Below, piece by piece: positions 54,607-63,176 of a stretch of 64,000 nt of DNA. Location of the stretch: NCBI RefSeq assembly GCF_001676875.1, contig NZ_JYKA01000001.1, forward strand, positions 372,001-436,000, in the 5' to 3' direction. The notes below the pieces were generated by a model. It saw only the letters and a program-made list of their open reading frames with translations. It was not told where the DNA came from and did no database searches. The translations under genes and the position numbers were made by a program. Source of the stretch: Chromobacterium subtsugae (GTDB lineage: Bacteria; Pseudomonadota; Gammaproteobacteria; Burkholderiales; Chromobacteriaceae). The stretch's first letter is position 1. Each line of letters opens with the position of its first letter.

Positions 54607-56496
54607 ATGAGCGCGGACAGCAATCGTTCCACCGATTACGAATACATCGTCGTCGGCTCCGGCGCGGGCGGCGGCACCCTGGCCGCCCGGCTGGCCGAGG
54701 AAGGGCATAGCGTGCTGCTGCTGGAAGCAGGCGGCGACCCGTACCGGCTGCAAGGGGGGGATGCCTGGCAGCCGGACGCCGACCGGCTGCCGGACGACTA
54801 CAATGTGCCGGTGTTCCACGCGCTGGCGTCGGAAAACAAGGCGATGAAGCTGGATTACTTCGTCCGCCACTATCGCAACGACGAACAACAGCGGCGCGAC
54901 CCCAAGTACCGGGCCGAGTGGGATGGCCAGCGGGTGGACGGCGTGCTCTACCCGCGCTCCGGCACGCTGGGCGGCTGCACCGCCCACAACGCCATGATCA
55001 CCGTCTACCCGCACAACGCCGACTGGGACAACATCGCCCAGCTGACCGGCGACGCCAGTTGGGCGTCCGGCCTGATGCGCCGCTATTTCCAAAAACTGGA
55101 AAACTGCCACCACCGCCCGCTGTACCGCTGGCTGGGCAAGTTCTGCATCAACCCCACCCGCCACGGCTGGAAAGGCTGGCTGCAGACGGAAAAAGCGATA
55201 CCGGAGTCCGCGCTGGGCGACGCCGGCCTGGTGGACACCCTGCTGGTCTCGCTGGACAAGGCCTTCAACGAGGTGGACGTGCCGCACAGCAGCTGGCGCT
55301 GGTTGCTGCAGGGGCAGGCCGATCCCAACGACTGGCGGCTGGTGCGCGACAACGCCGTCGGCGTCTGCTACCCGCCGCTGGCCACCCGCAACCACCAGCG
55401 CAACGGCAGCCGCGAGCGGGTAATCGATGTGGCGCAACGCTTCCCTAACCGCCTGCACATAGAGCTGGACGCGCTGGCCACCCAGGTGCTGTTCGACGAG
55501 CGCAACCGCGCCACCGGCGTCGAATACCTGAAGGGAGAAAAGCTCTATCGCGCCTTCCACCAGCCGGGCAGCGGCGGCGAAAAACGCGCAGCCCGCGCCA
55601 GCCGCGAAGTCATCCTGTGCGGCGGCGCGTTCAACACCCCGCAATTGCTGATGCTGTCCGGCATCGGCCCGGCCGCGCACCTGCAACAGCACGGCATCCC
55701 GGTGCGGGTGGACCTGCCCGGCGTGGGGCAGAACCTGCAGGACCGCTACGAAGTAGGCGTGGTCAATCGGATGAACTTCAAGCACTGGGAAGTGCTGAAA
55801 GGCGCGGAATTCGCCAAGGGCGACCCGCAATACCAGCAATGGGAGCAAGGCCGCAAGGGCGTCTACACCACCAATGGCGCGGTGCTGGCCGTGATCAAGC
55901 GCTCAGCCAAGGAAAGGCCGCTTCCCGACCTGTTCTGCTTCGCGCTGCTGGGCCTGTTCAAAGGCTACTTCCCCGGTTACTCCCGGCTGTTTCCCGAACA
56001 CCTGAACTACCTGACCTGGGCGATTCTCAAGGCCCACACCAACAACCGCGCCGGCACCGTGACGCTGCGCTCGGCCGACCCGCACGACCCGCCGCAAATC
56101 GACTTCCACTACTTCGAGGAGGGCAGCGCCGGCGGCGAACAAGACCTGGACTCGGTGGTGGACGGGATCAAGTTCGTGCGCACCCTGACCGCCGATCTGA
56201 AAAAACAAAAGCTGATCGCGGAAGAAGAGCTGCCAGGGGATGCGGTGCAAACCGACGATGAACTGCGTCAGTTTGTCCGCGACAACGCCTGGGGCCACCA
56301 TGCCTCCTGCAGCTGCGCGATAGGCCCGCGCGAACAGAACGGCGTGCTGGACAGCGATTTCAGGGTATACGGGGTGCACGGCCTGCGGGTGGTCGACGCC
56401 TCGGTGTTTCCGCGCATCCCCGGTTTCTTCATCGTTTCCGCCGTGTACATGATCGCGGAAAAGGCGGCGGACGCCATCCTGGCCGACGCCGGATGA
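54607..56496 (+). CDS. GMC-family flavin oxidoreductase
   Basis: A 629-residue FAD enzyme of the glucose-methanol-choline family. The N-terminal dinucleotide fold is YEYIVVGSGAGGGTLAARLAEEGHSVLLLEAG; GMC signature 1 is PRSGTLGGCTAHNAM; signature 2 lies around GGAFNTPQLLMLSGIGP. The active-site His region is GHHASCSCAIGP (H564/H565). It should oxidise an alcohol-type substrate; which one is unknown. No Sec or Tat signal is visible, so it is predicted cytoplasmic, unlike its cytochrome neighbour. The start is 54607, or 54598, which lies directly on a GAGG. It follows the cytochrome stop by 11 bp. Confidence 0.9.
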   Translation: MSADSNRSTDYEYIVVGSGAGGGTLAARLAEEGHSVLLLEAGGDPYRLQGGDAWQPDADRLPDDYNVPVFHALASENKAMKLDYFVRHYRNDEQQRRDPKYRAEWDGQRVDGVLYPRSGTLGGCTAHNAMITVYPHNADWDNIAQLTGDASWASGLMRRYFQKLENCHHRPLYRWLGKFCINPTRHGWKGWLQTEKAIPESALGDAGLVDTLLVSLDKAFNEVDVPHSSWRWLLQGQADPNDWRLVRDNAVGVCYPPLATRNHQRNGSRERVIDVAQRFPNRLHIELDALATQVLFDERNRATGVEYLKGEKLYRAFHQPGSGGEKRAARASREVILCGGAFNTPQLLMLSGIGPAAHLQQHGIPVRVDLPGVGQNLQDRYEVGVVNRMNFKHWEVLKGAEFAKGDPQYQQWEQGRKGVYTTNGAVLAVIKRSAKERPLPDLFCFALLGLFKGYFPGYSRLFPEHLNYLTWAILKAHTNNRAGTVTLRSADPHDPPQIDFHYFEEGSAGGEQDLDSVVDGIKFVRTLTADLKKQKLIAEEELPGDAVQTDDELRQFVRDNAWGHHASCSCAIGPREQNGVLDSDFRVYGVHGLRVVDASVFPRIPGFFIVSAVYMIAEKAADAILADAG

Positions 56497-56541
56497 CCAC
56501 TCCTCCAACCCGGACAAGCCAGGTCAACGGAAAGCGCAAGC

Positions 56542-59202
56542 ATGGACTCCCAAGCTGAGACATCTCTCTCCAAATGGCAAGACGTATTGCGGGCAGAACG
56601 GGCCAGCATCGCCGCGGCCAGGCAGGCCGAGGACATACCACGCCCAGCCGGCCCCGACGGCGCCGACATCCCCCAGGACGCCATGATAGGGCTGGCCTTC
56701 TCCGGCGGCGGCATACGCAGCGCCACCTTCAATCTGGGCGTGCTGCAGGCGCTGGCCAAAACCGGCTGGCTGCAGCAAATGGACTATCTGTCCACCGTGT
56801 CCGGCGGCGGCTATATAGGCAGCTGGCTATCCGCGCTGAAGCGCCGGCTGCGGCCCAAGGAAACCATAAACCAGACGCTGACCGATCTGCAGGGCCGGGC
56901 GCCGGCCATTCAGTTCCTGCGCGAGTACAGCAACTACCTGACGCCGAAAACCGGCCTGTTCAGCCTGGACACCCTGTCCGCGGTCGTCACCTACGGCCGC
57001 AACCTGGTTCTCAACCAGTTCGTGCTGCTGTGCTTCCTGACCGCGCTGTTGCTATGCCCTCACATGCTGGTGGCGTTCGCCGGCTACGCCGCCACCTACC
57101 CCGGCGGCGACATGATGTCGCTGGCGGTGGCCGTGCTGGCCGCCATTTTCTCCGCGCGGCAGGCCCGCGACACAGTGAACGACGGTTTGCAGGCCGCCAA
57201 ACCCGCCGCCGCGTCCACCAGCGTGGCGTTGCTGCTGATCTTCGTCTACGCGGTGTCCATCCTGGCGCTGTCCCGGCTGAAGCAAGGCAATCTGGCGTGG
57301 CATGAACTGTCCCTGACGCCATTCCTGCTGATCTGCAGCCCGGCTTACGCGCTCTACTGGGCGATTCTGGCGCACGGCTTCACCCAGCTGAACAATCGCG
57401 GCTACCGGCGCAGCGTGTGCTGGGCGCTGCTGGCCGGCTTGATCGGCGGCGGCGGGTTGTGGCTGATGCTGCAGGCGCTGGACTATCTGCTGCCGGTGCG
57501 GCAAGAGCCGTTCCTGGCCTGGCATGTGATCGGCTTCGGCTTCGTGCTGCTGCCGGCAGCCTTCATCATGACCGCAACCGCGCATATCGGCCTGGTCAAA
57601 CGCAGCTTTTCGGAACTGCAGCGCGAATGGTGGTCGCGGCTGGGCGCGCTGCTGCTGGTGAGCGACCTGGCGCTGCTGCTGGTTTTCGCCATGGTGGCGC
57701 TGGCGCTGCCCTTGGTCGAGGTGGCCGACGACTGGATACGCAACGCGGTATTGCCGGCCTGGCTGCTGTCCACGCTGGCCGCGGTATGGCAAGGCCAGTC
57801 CGCCGCCACCAGCGGCAAGGAAAAGGGGGATTGGCGCGAATGGGTGGCCAAGATCGGGCCCTATGTGTTCATCGCCGGCCTGCTGCTGCTGGTCAGCGCG
57901 CTGCTGAGCTGGCTGCTGACCTATTTCAAGACCACCGGCGCCCAGTGGGCGCTAAGCGACAATCCCTGTCCCGACTACCGCTGCGACCTCACCGAGTGGG
58001 CCAGCCTGCACTTCCAGGCCTCGCACGACGCCGGCCACGGCGGCCTGTTGTACCTGCTGCTGCTGGCGGCCAGCCTGGCGGTCGGCATTTTCGCCTCGTC
58101 GCGGATAGACATCAACGTCTTCTCCTTGCACAACTTCTACCGCAACCGGCTGACCCGTTGCTACCTGGGCGCCAGCAACCGCCTGCGATCGGAGCGCGTC
58201 AATCGCTTCACCGGCTTTTGCGCCGAAGACGACCTGGCGATGTCCGAGCTGGCCAGGGCGAATCCGGTGCAGCGCCCCTACCACCTGATCAACACCGCTC
58301 TCAACCTGGTATCCGGCTCCGACCTGGCTTGGCAGCAACGCAAGGCCGCGTCCTTCACTTTCTCGCCGCTGTATTGCGGCTACAAATTCCCGGACACCGC
58401 TCCGCACCCGGTAGACGTGTTTGTCCGCACCGCCGACTACCTGCAGGACGACCCCTCGGCGCTGGAGGCGGGCCCGATGCTGGGCTCGCTGGTGGCCACC
58501 TCCGGCGCGGCGGTCAGCCCCAACCAGGGCTACCACAGCTCGCCGGCGGTGAGCTTCCTGCTGACGGTGTTCAATGTCAGGCTGGGCCGCTGGTGCCCCA
58601 ACCCCAACCGGGCCAGCGCCGCCCAACTGCGGGAAATGTCGCCGCCGGTCAGCTGGCGCTACCTGCTGGACGAATTGTTCGGCCGGACCAACGCCGAATC
58701 GGGCTTCGTCTACCTGAGCGACGGCGGCCATTTTGAAAACCTGGGCATCTACGAACTGGCGCGGCGCGAATGCGCGCTGATCATCGCCTGCGACGCCGGC
58801 CAGGACGAAAACATGACCTTCGAAGACCTGGGCAACGCGATACGCAAATGCCGGATAGACCTGGGCGCGGAAATCCGCATCGATGTGGACAGCATCCGCA
58901 TCGATGCCACCACCGGCTACAGTCCGTCGTGCTGCCAAATGGGCGACATCTTCTACGCGTCAGGCAAGCGCGGCCGGCTGCTGTACCTGAAACCCTGCCT
59001 GCGCGGCCACGGCGCCGAGCCGGTGGACGTGCTGCAGTACAAGGCGGCGAACCCGTCCTTCCCGCACCAATCCACGTTGAACCAATGGTTCGACGAGTCG
59101 CAATTCGAAAGCTATCGCAAGCTGGGCCTGTGCATAGGAGAAACCGCGCTGGCCGAATTGAGCCGCCCCGCCAGGGCGCCTGATGCAGCAGATCCGGCCT
59201 AG
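56542..59202 (+). CDS. Multi-spanning patatin-like phospholipase
   Basis: An 886-residue protein. The hydrolase begins at residue 50 with the oxyanion loop LAFSGGGIRSATFNLGVLQAL, then the nucleophile region YLSTVSGGGYIGSWLSAL. The catalytic Asp lies far away, near residue 730, in YLSDGGHFENLGIYELAR. Between them (about 150-540) about ten hydrophobic segments are inserted, so the lipase is split around a polytopic membrane domain. The nucleophile context SGGG departs from the plant-patatin GxSxG and is closer to cPLA2-like sites. It starts 45 bp after the GMC gene and is probably in the same operon. Lipid substrate unknown. Confidence 0.85.
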   Translation: MDSQAETSLSKWQDVLRAERASIAAARQAEDIPRPAGPDGADIPQDAMIGLAFSGGGIRSATFNLGVLQALAKTGWLQQMDYLSTVSGGGYIGSWLSALKRRLRPKETINQTLTDLQGRAPAIQFLREYSNYLTPKTGLFSLDTLSAVVTYGRNLVLNQFVLLCFLTALLLCPHMLVAFAGYAATYPGGDMMSLAVAVLAAIFSARQARDTVNDGLQAAKPAAASTSVALLLIFVYAVSILALSRLKQGNLAWHELSLTPFLLICSPAYALYWAILAHGFTQLNNRGYRRSVCWALLAGLIGGGGLWLMLQALDYLLPVRQEPFLAWHVIGFGFVLLPAAFIMTATAHIGLVKRSFSELQREWWSRLGALLLVSDLALLLVFAMVALALPLVEVADDWIRNAVLPAWLLSTLAAVWQGQSAATSGKEKGDWREWVAKIGPYVFIAGLLLLVSALLSWLLTYFKTTGAQWALSDNPCPDYRCDLTEWASLHFQASHDAGHGGLLYLLLLAASLAVGIFASSRIDINVFSLHNFYRNRLTRCYLGASNRLRSERVNRFTGFCAEDDLAMSELARANPVQRPYHLINTALNLVSGSDLAWQQRKAASFTFSPLYCGYKFPDTAPHPVDVFVRTADYLQDDPSALEAGPMLGSLVATSGAAVSPNQGYHSSPAVSFLLTVFNVRLGRWCPNPNRASAAQLREMSPPVSWRYLLDELFGRTNAESGFVYLSDGGHFENLGIYELARRECALIIACDAGQDENMTFEDLGNAIRKCRIDLGAEIRIDVDSIRIDATTGYSPSCCQMGDIFYASGKRGRLLYLKPCLRGHGAEPVDVLQYKAANPSFPHQSTLNQWFDESQFESYRKLGLCIGETALAELSRPARAPDAADPA

Positions 59203-60155
59203 CCCGCCTGCCGCCGCCGGGGTCCGGGCCCCTGAGCCCGGACCCGCTCGCGCTCGCGCTCGGCATCGAACCGCGCGCAGGCTGACGAAATCCAGCCGGC
59301 GAAGGCCTGGGTTTCCCGCCGCGATGGGTCGCGGCCAAGCAGCGCATAGCGCGCCGGCGACGCCACCCAGCGGCCGAACACATCCACCAGCCTGCCGCTT
59401 TGCAGCTCGTCCCACACCAGCGCGGTGCGGGCCATCGCCACGCCCTCGTGGTTCAACGCCATGCCCAGCGCCAGGCTGGACAGGTTGAACTGCGCGCCGC
59501 CCAGCAGCGGCAGCCAATCGGGCCGCGCCGCCTGCAGCCATAGCCGCCATTCGGCGAAAGCTTCGGCCCCGTCCCAGGGTGAGGCGTCATGCAGCATCGC
59601 GATGCCATCCATGGATTCGCCGGCGGCGAAGGCCGGATGGCGCGCCAGGTAAGCCGGCGTGGCGACCGGCAGCAGGTATTCGTCCAGCAACGGTACCGCC
59701 TGCGGCGGGACATGGCTCGCGGCGTCGTACCGGATGGCGATGTCCGCCCCGGCCATGCCGCCATCCGGCGGCTGAAACTCCGCCAGCAGCCGCAACGGCA
59801 CCTCAGGCGCCAGGCGTTGGAATTCGGTCAAGCGCGGCATCAGCCAGCGCAGCGCGAAGGAAGGCACGCAGCTCAGTTGCAGCGGGGCCGCGTCCGCACC
59901 CAATCGCGCCAGGGTCTGCTCGATTTCGCCCAGCGCGGCGGAAACCGTCCGCAGCAGCGCACCGCCCTTGTCGGTCAGCCCCAACGCGCTGCCGCGCGCG
60001 AACAGCCGGTAGCCCAGCCGCTCCTCCAGCTTGCGGACCTGCTGACTGACCGCGCTTTGCGTCAGATGCAATTCCTGCGCCGCCCGGGTGAAACTGAGCA
60101 GGCGTCCGGCGGCCTCGAAACTCCTGAGCGCGCCCAACATGGATGAATCCAGCAT
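59199..60155 (-). CDS. dsdC: LysR-family activator next to dsdA (DsdC-like)
   Basis: A LysR regulator of about 318 residues. The DNA-binding helix-turn-helix is [43 protein letters not shown], close to the GcvA/DsdC group. It is divergent from D-serine ammonia-lyase, the classical dsdC-dsdA arrangement, so activation of dsdA by D-serine is expected. The start may be 60161, 60155 or 60140; none has a strong ribosome site. The 3' end overlaps the patatin gene by 4 bases on the opposite strand. Confidence 0.85.
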   Translation of the reverse strand: MLDSSMLGALRSFEAAGRLLSFTRAAQELHLTQSAVSQQVRKLEERLGYRLFARGSALGLTDKGGALLRTVSAALGEIEQTLARLGADAAPLQLSCVPSFALRWLMPRLTEFQRLAPEVPLRLLAEFQPPDGGMAGADIAIRYDAASHVPPQAVPLLDEYLLPVATPAYLARHPAFAAGESMDGIAMLHDASPWDGAEAFAEWRLWLQAARPDWLPLLGGAQFNLSSLALGMALNHEGVAMARTALVWDELQSGRLVDVFGRWVASPARYALLGRDPSRRETQAFAGWISSACARFDAERERERVRAQGPGPRRRQAG

Positions 60156-60159
60156 CGGC

Positions 60160-60174
60160 ATTAGCCTGGCTAAT
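60160..60174. promoter_or_regulatory. Palindrome between dsdC and dsdA
   Basis: ATTAGCC-T-GGCTAAT, a perfect 7-bp inverted repeat at the 5' end of dsdC, 85 bp before the dsdA start. Candidate LysR operator. Confidence 0.5.
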
Positions 60175-60258
60175 GATGTAAACAGCAATTATCGCTTCCG
60201 GCCCGCGGCTTGTCTCGCTACGATTGACAGGTCAATCACTTCACGCCGCCTCTTTGCC

Positions 60259-61584
60259 ATGCCCCCTTCCCTCCCCGCCTCGCTATCAGCCCAGCTGCTG
60301 TCGAAACGCGCCATGCTATGGCTAAACGATCAGGCCGGCGTCGCGCCGATGCCGCCGCGTCCGCAAGCCGCCGATATCGAATCCGCCCGAACGCGGCTGC
60401 AGCGCTGCCAAGGCCTGCTGGCGCGCTTGTTTCCCGACTTGTCCGCCTGCGGCGGCGTCATCGCGTCGCCGCTGCTGCCGTTGGCCAAGCTGCAACAAGC
60501 GCAAGGCGGCGACGCCGCGCGGGAAGGCGCATGGCTGCTGAAAGCCGACCATGCGCTGCCGGTGGCCGGCTCGATCAAGGCCAGGGGCGGTTTTCACGAG
60601 GTGCTGGCGCTGGCGGAGGAATTAGCCCTGCGCCACGGCCTGCTGGATGCGGCCGGCGACCGCGCCGCGCTGGCGGAACCCGCTGCGCGCGCCTGCTTCT
60701 CCCAATACACCGTGATGGTCGGCAGCACCGGCAATCTGGGCATGAGCATCGGGCTGATCGCCGCCGCGCTGGGATTCCGCGCCGTGGTCCACATGTCGGT
60801 GGAAGCCAAAGCCTGGAAGAAGGACAGGCTGCGCCGCCACGGCGTGCAGGTAATCGAGCACGCCGGCGATTACGCGCAAGCCGTCGCCGCCGGCCGCGCC
60901 GCCGCCGCGGCCGATCCGGCCACGCATTTCGTCGACGACGAGCAATCGCTGGCGCTGTTTCTCGGCTACGCCGCCGCCGCCCGCGAATTGGCGGAGCAAT
61001 TGCGCGCCGCCGGCCGCGCGGTGGACGCCGAGCGCCCGCTGTTCGTCTACCTACCTTGCGGCGTCGGCGGCGCGCCCGGCGGCATCGCCTTCGGCCTGAA
61101 GGCGCTGTACGGCGAGCATGTCCACTGCTTCTTCGCCGAACCGGCCGCCTCGCCCTGCATGCTGGTGCAACTGGCCGCCGGCGCCGCCGCCCCGGTATCG
61201 GTTTACGATATCGGCCTGGACAACCGCACCGAGGCCGACGGCCTGGCGGTGGGCCTGGCATCGCCGCTGGCCAGCCCGCTGATGGCCAGGCTGCTGTCCG
61301 GCGTGTTCACCGTGGAGGACGCGCAGCTGTTCACCGGGCTGCTCCAGTTGTTCGAAACCGAGGGCATCGCGCTGGAACCATCCGCCGCCGCCGGCCTGCC
61401 CGGCCCGGACTGGATCTGCCGCTCGGCGGCCGGCCGCGCCTATCTCGACCTCCACGGCCTGGCCGGCCGGCTGGGCAGCGCCACTCACGTGATCTGGTCT
61501 ACCGGCGGCTCGCTGGTGCCGGAAGCCGAACATGAGCGCTTCCGCGCCGAAGGCCGCCGCCTGCGGGATCGCCAAGCCCAATAA
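60259..61584 (+). CDS. dsdA: D-serine ammonia-lyase
   Basis: PLP enzyme that converts D-serine to pyruvate and ammonia, detoxifying D-serine and allowing its use. The 441-residue protein has the PLP Lys at K107 in [15 protein letters not shown]. It also has the glycine-rich phosphate cup [12 protein letters not shown] and the highly conserved stretch [20 protein letters not shown], which separate it from L-threonine dehydratases. The start is ATG 60259; the frame upstream runs into dsdC. Followed by a 125-bp gap and the NemR-type gene. Confidence 0.95.
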   Translation: MPPSLPASLSAQLLSKRAMLWLNDQAGVAPMPPRPQAADIESARTRLQRCQGLLARLFPDLSACGGVIASPLLPLAKLQQAQGGDAAREGAWLLKADHALPVAGSIKARGGFHEVLALAEELALRHGLLDAAGDRAALAEPAARACFSQYTVMVGSTGNLGMSIGLIAAALGFRAVVHMSVEAKAWKKDRLRRHGVQVIEHAGDYAQAVAAGRAAAAADPATHFVDDEQSLALFLGYAAAARELAEQLRAAGRAVDAERPLFVYLPCGVGGAPGGIAFGLKALYGEHVHCFFAEPAASPCMLVQLAAGAAAPVSVYDIGLDNRTEADGLAVGLASPLASPLMARLLSGVFTVEDAQLFTGLLQLFETEGIALEPSAAAGLPGPDWICRSAAGRAYLDLHGLAGRLGSATHVIWSTGGSLVPEAEHERFRAEGRRLRDRQAQ

Positions 61585-61680
61585 CACCGGGCCTCGCGCC
61601 GGAAAATGGCCGCGCGCGGACAGCCTGACTGTCTGTTGCGCGCCACAACCACGACTGGAGAATTCGCCTCCGGCTTGAAA

Positions 61681-61697
61681 CTAGACGACTGGTCTAG
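61681..61697. promoter_or_regulatory. NemR-type operator upstream of nemR
   Basis: The palindrome CTAGAC-GACTG-GTCTAG lies 12 bp before the regulator start. A near-identical copy lies at 62376-62392. It resembles the E. coli NemR box (TAGAC...GTCTA). Confidence 0.75.
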
Positions 61698-61709
61698 TAG
61701 TATCAAGCC

Positions 61710-62327
61710 ATGTCACGAGCCAACCACACCGCCGATACCCGCGAACACCTGCTTGCCACAGGAGAGAAAATCATCCTGGGCAAAGGCTTCGCCGCTGTCG
61801 GCCTGGCGGAAATCCTGTCCAGCGCCGGCGTGCCCAAGGGGTCGTTCTACCATTACTTCCAGTCCAAGGAAGGATATGGCGTGGAGTTGCTGCGTCGTTA
61901 TTTCCTCAATTACGACGAGCAGCTGGTGCTGCGGCTGCGGCCGGAAGCCGGCCCCGCCCGCGACTCGCTGCTCAAGTATTTCAACGGCTGGGTCAGCCAG
62001 CACCGCTGCGATGCGCAAAGCCATACCTGCCTGGCGGTGAAGCTGGCGGCGGAAGTGTCCGATCTGTCCGAGCCGATGCGCGAAGCGCTGGCGGAAGGCA
62101 TGGGCCGGGTGATTTCCCGCCTGGCCGACGCCATCCGCCGCGGCCAGCAAGAAGGCAGCCTGTGCGTGCATCTGCCGGCGGACGAACTTGCCGCCAGCCT
62201 GTACAGCCTGTGGGTGGGAAGCGCGCTCTTGTACAAGGTGCAACGCTCCGCCCAGCCCATGCTCAATGCGCTGAAGCTGACCGAAACCATGTTGAAGGTT
62301 CCCTCCGCCGCCAACTGCGGCGCCTGA
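61710..62327 (+). CDS. nemR: TetR-family electrophile sensor, NemR-like
   Basis: A 205-residue TetR repressor. The N-terminal helix-turn-helix is AAVGLAEILSSAGVPKGSFYHYFQSKEGYG. C107 in SHTCLAVKLAAEVSDLSEPMREAL aligns with the redox-sensing Cys106 of E. coli NemR, and the surrounding sequence is similar. It lies between two matching palindromes and upstream of a nitroreductase and an old yellow enzyme, so it probably represses both units until modified by electrophiles (quinones, N-ethylmaleimide, hypochlorite). Confidence 0.87.
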   Translation: MSRANHTADTREHLLATGEKIILGKGFAAVGLAEILSSAGVPKGSFYHYFQSKEGYGVELLRRYFLNYDEQLVLRLRPEAGPARDSLLKYFNGWVSQHRCDAQSHTCLAVKLAAEVSDLSEPMREALAEGMGRVISRLADAIRRGQQEGSLCVHLPADELAASLYSLWVGSALLYKVQRSAQPMLNALKLTETMLKVPSAANCGA

Positions 62328-62340
62328 GCCGCTTGAACCG

Positions 62341-62363
62341 CCCGCTGCTTGCAGCGGGCTTTG
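62341..62363 (+). terminator. Terminator between nemR and the reductase operon
   Basis: CCCGCTG-CTTG-CAGCGGG followed by a weak T tract (CTTTGTT), 14 bp after the nemR stop. It separates nemR from the next promoter. Confidence 0.6.
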
Positions 62364-62393
62364 TTGACACAGAATCTAGACGACCGGTCTATT
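62364..62393 (+). promoter_or_regulatory. Promoter and NemR-type operator of the reductase operon
   Basis: TTGACA (62364-62369) and TCTATT (62388-62393) with an 18-bp spacer. The palindrome CTAGAC-GACCG-GTCTAT (62376-62392) fills the spacer and the -10, so a bound repressor would block polymerase. Confidence 0.7.
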
Positions 62394-62406
62394 AAATGGA
62401 GTTGTC

Positions 62407-63147
62407 ATGAACGAAACCTTGCAACTGATGCAGCAACACCGCAGCGTGCGCAGCTATCAGGACAAGCCCATTTCCCAGCAAACGCTGGACGCGGTGCTGG
62501 ACGCCGCCTGGAAGGGCCCCACCTCGATCAACGGCCAGCAAGTCTCGCTGGTGGTGGTGCAGGACGCCGAACAGCGCCAGCGCATCGCCGAAATCGCCGG
62601 CGGCCAGCCCTGGATCGCCCAGGCGCCGGTCTTCATCGCCGTGGTGATCGATTTCCACAAAACCCGGCTGGGCGTGGAGATGGCCGGCGCCCAGCAGACG
62701 ATACACAACAGCGTGGAAGCCTTCGCCGTGGGCGCGGTGGATGCCGGCATCGCGCTGGGCAATCTGATGACCGCCGCGCGCTCCGCCGGGCTCGGCGTGG
62801 TGCCGATCGGCGGCATCCGCCGCGATCCGCAGGCAATGATAGAACTGTTGCAATTGCCGGAACTGACCTTCCCGCTGGTGGGCCTGGCGCTGGGCCACCC
62901 CGATCAGGAAGGCAGCGTGAAGCCGCGCCTGCCGCGCGACAGCTTCGTCCACAACGGCCAGTACCAGGCGGAAGCCCTGCCCGGCCACATCGCCGCCTAC
63001 GACGAAACCCTGCGCCAGTACTGGCAAGACATCGGCCGCGGCGACGGCGAGCCCTGGAGCCGCAATACCGCCGGCTACTACCGCAACGTTTACTTCCCCA
63101 AGGTTGCCCCCGTCGCGCGCAGCCAGGGTTTTGGCTTCGATCAATAA
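62407..63147 (+). CDS. nfsA: NADPH-dependent flavin nitroreductase, NfsA type
   Basis: A 246-residue FMN enzyme. It begins with the NfsA-type pattern [15 protein letters not shown], followed by [15 protein letters not shown] for FMN contact, [19 protein letters not shown], and [10 protein letters not shown] with the family's C-terminal [14 protein letters not shown]. Reduces nitroaromatics and quinones by two electrons using NADPH. First gene of the NemR-controlled operon. A GGAG lies before ATG 62407. Confidence 0.88.
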   Translation: MNETLQLMQQHRSVRSYQDKPISQQTLDAVLDAAWKGPTSINGQQVSLVVVQDAEQRQRIAEIAGGQPWIAQAPVFIAVVIDFHKTRLGVEMAGAQQTIHNSVEAFAVGAVDAGIALGNLMTAARSAGLGVVPIGGIRRDPQAMIELLQLPELTFPLVGLALGHPDQEGSVKPRLPRDSFVHNGQYQAEALPGHIAAYDETLRQYWQDIGRGDGEPWSRNTAGYYRNVYFPKVAPVARSQGFGFDQ

Positions 63148-63176
63148 GCCGCTTTTTCATCCTCGAGGATCCCGAC

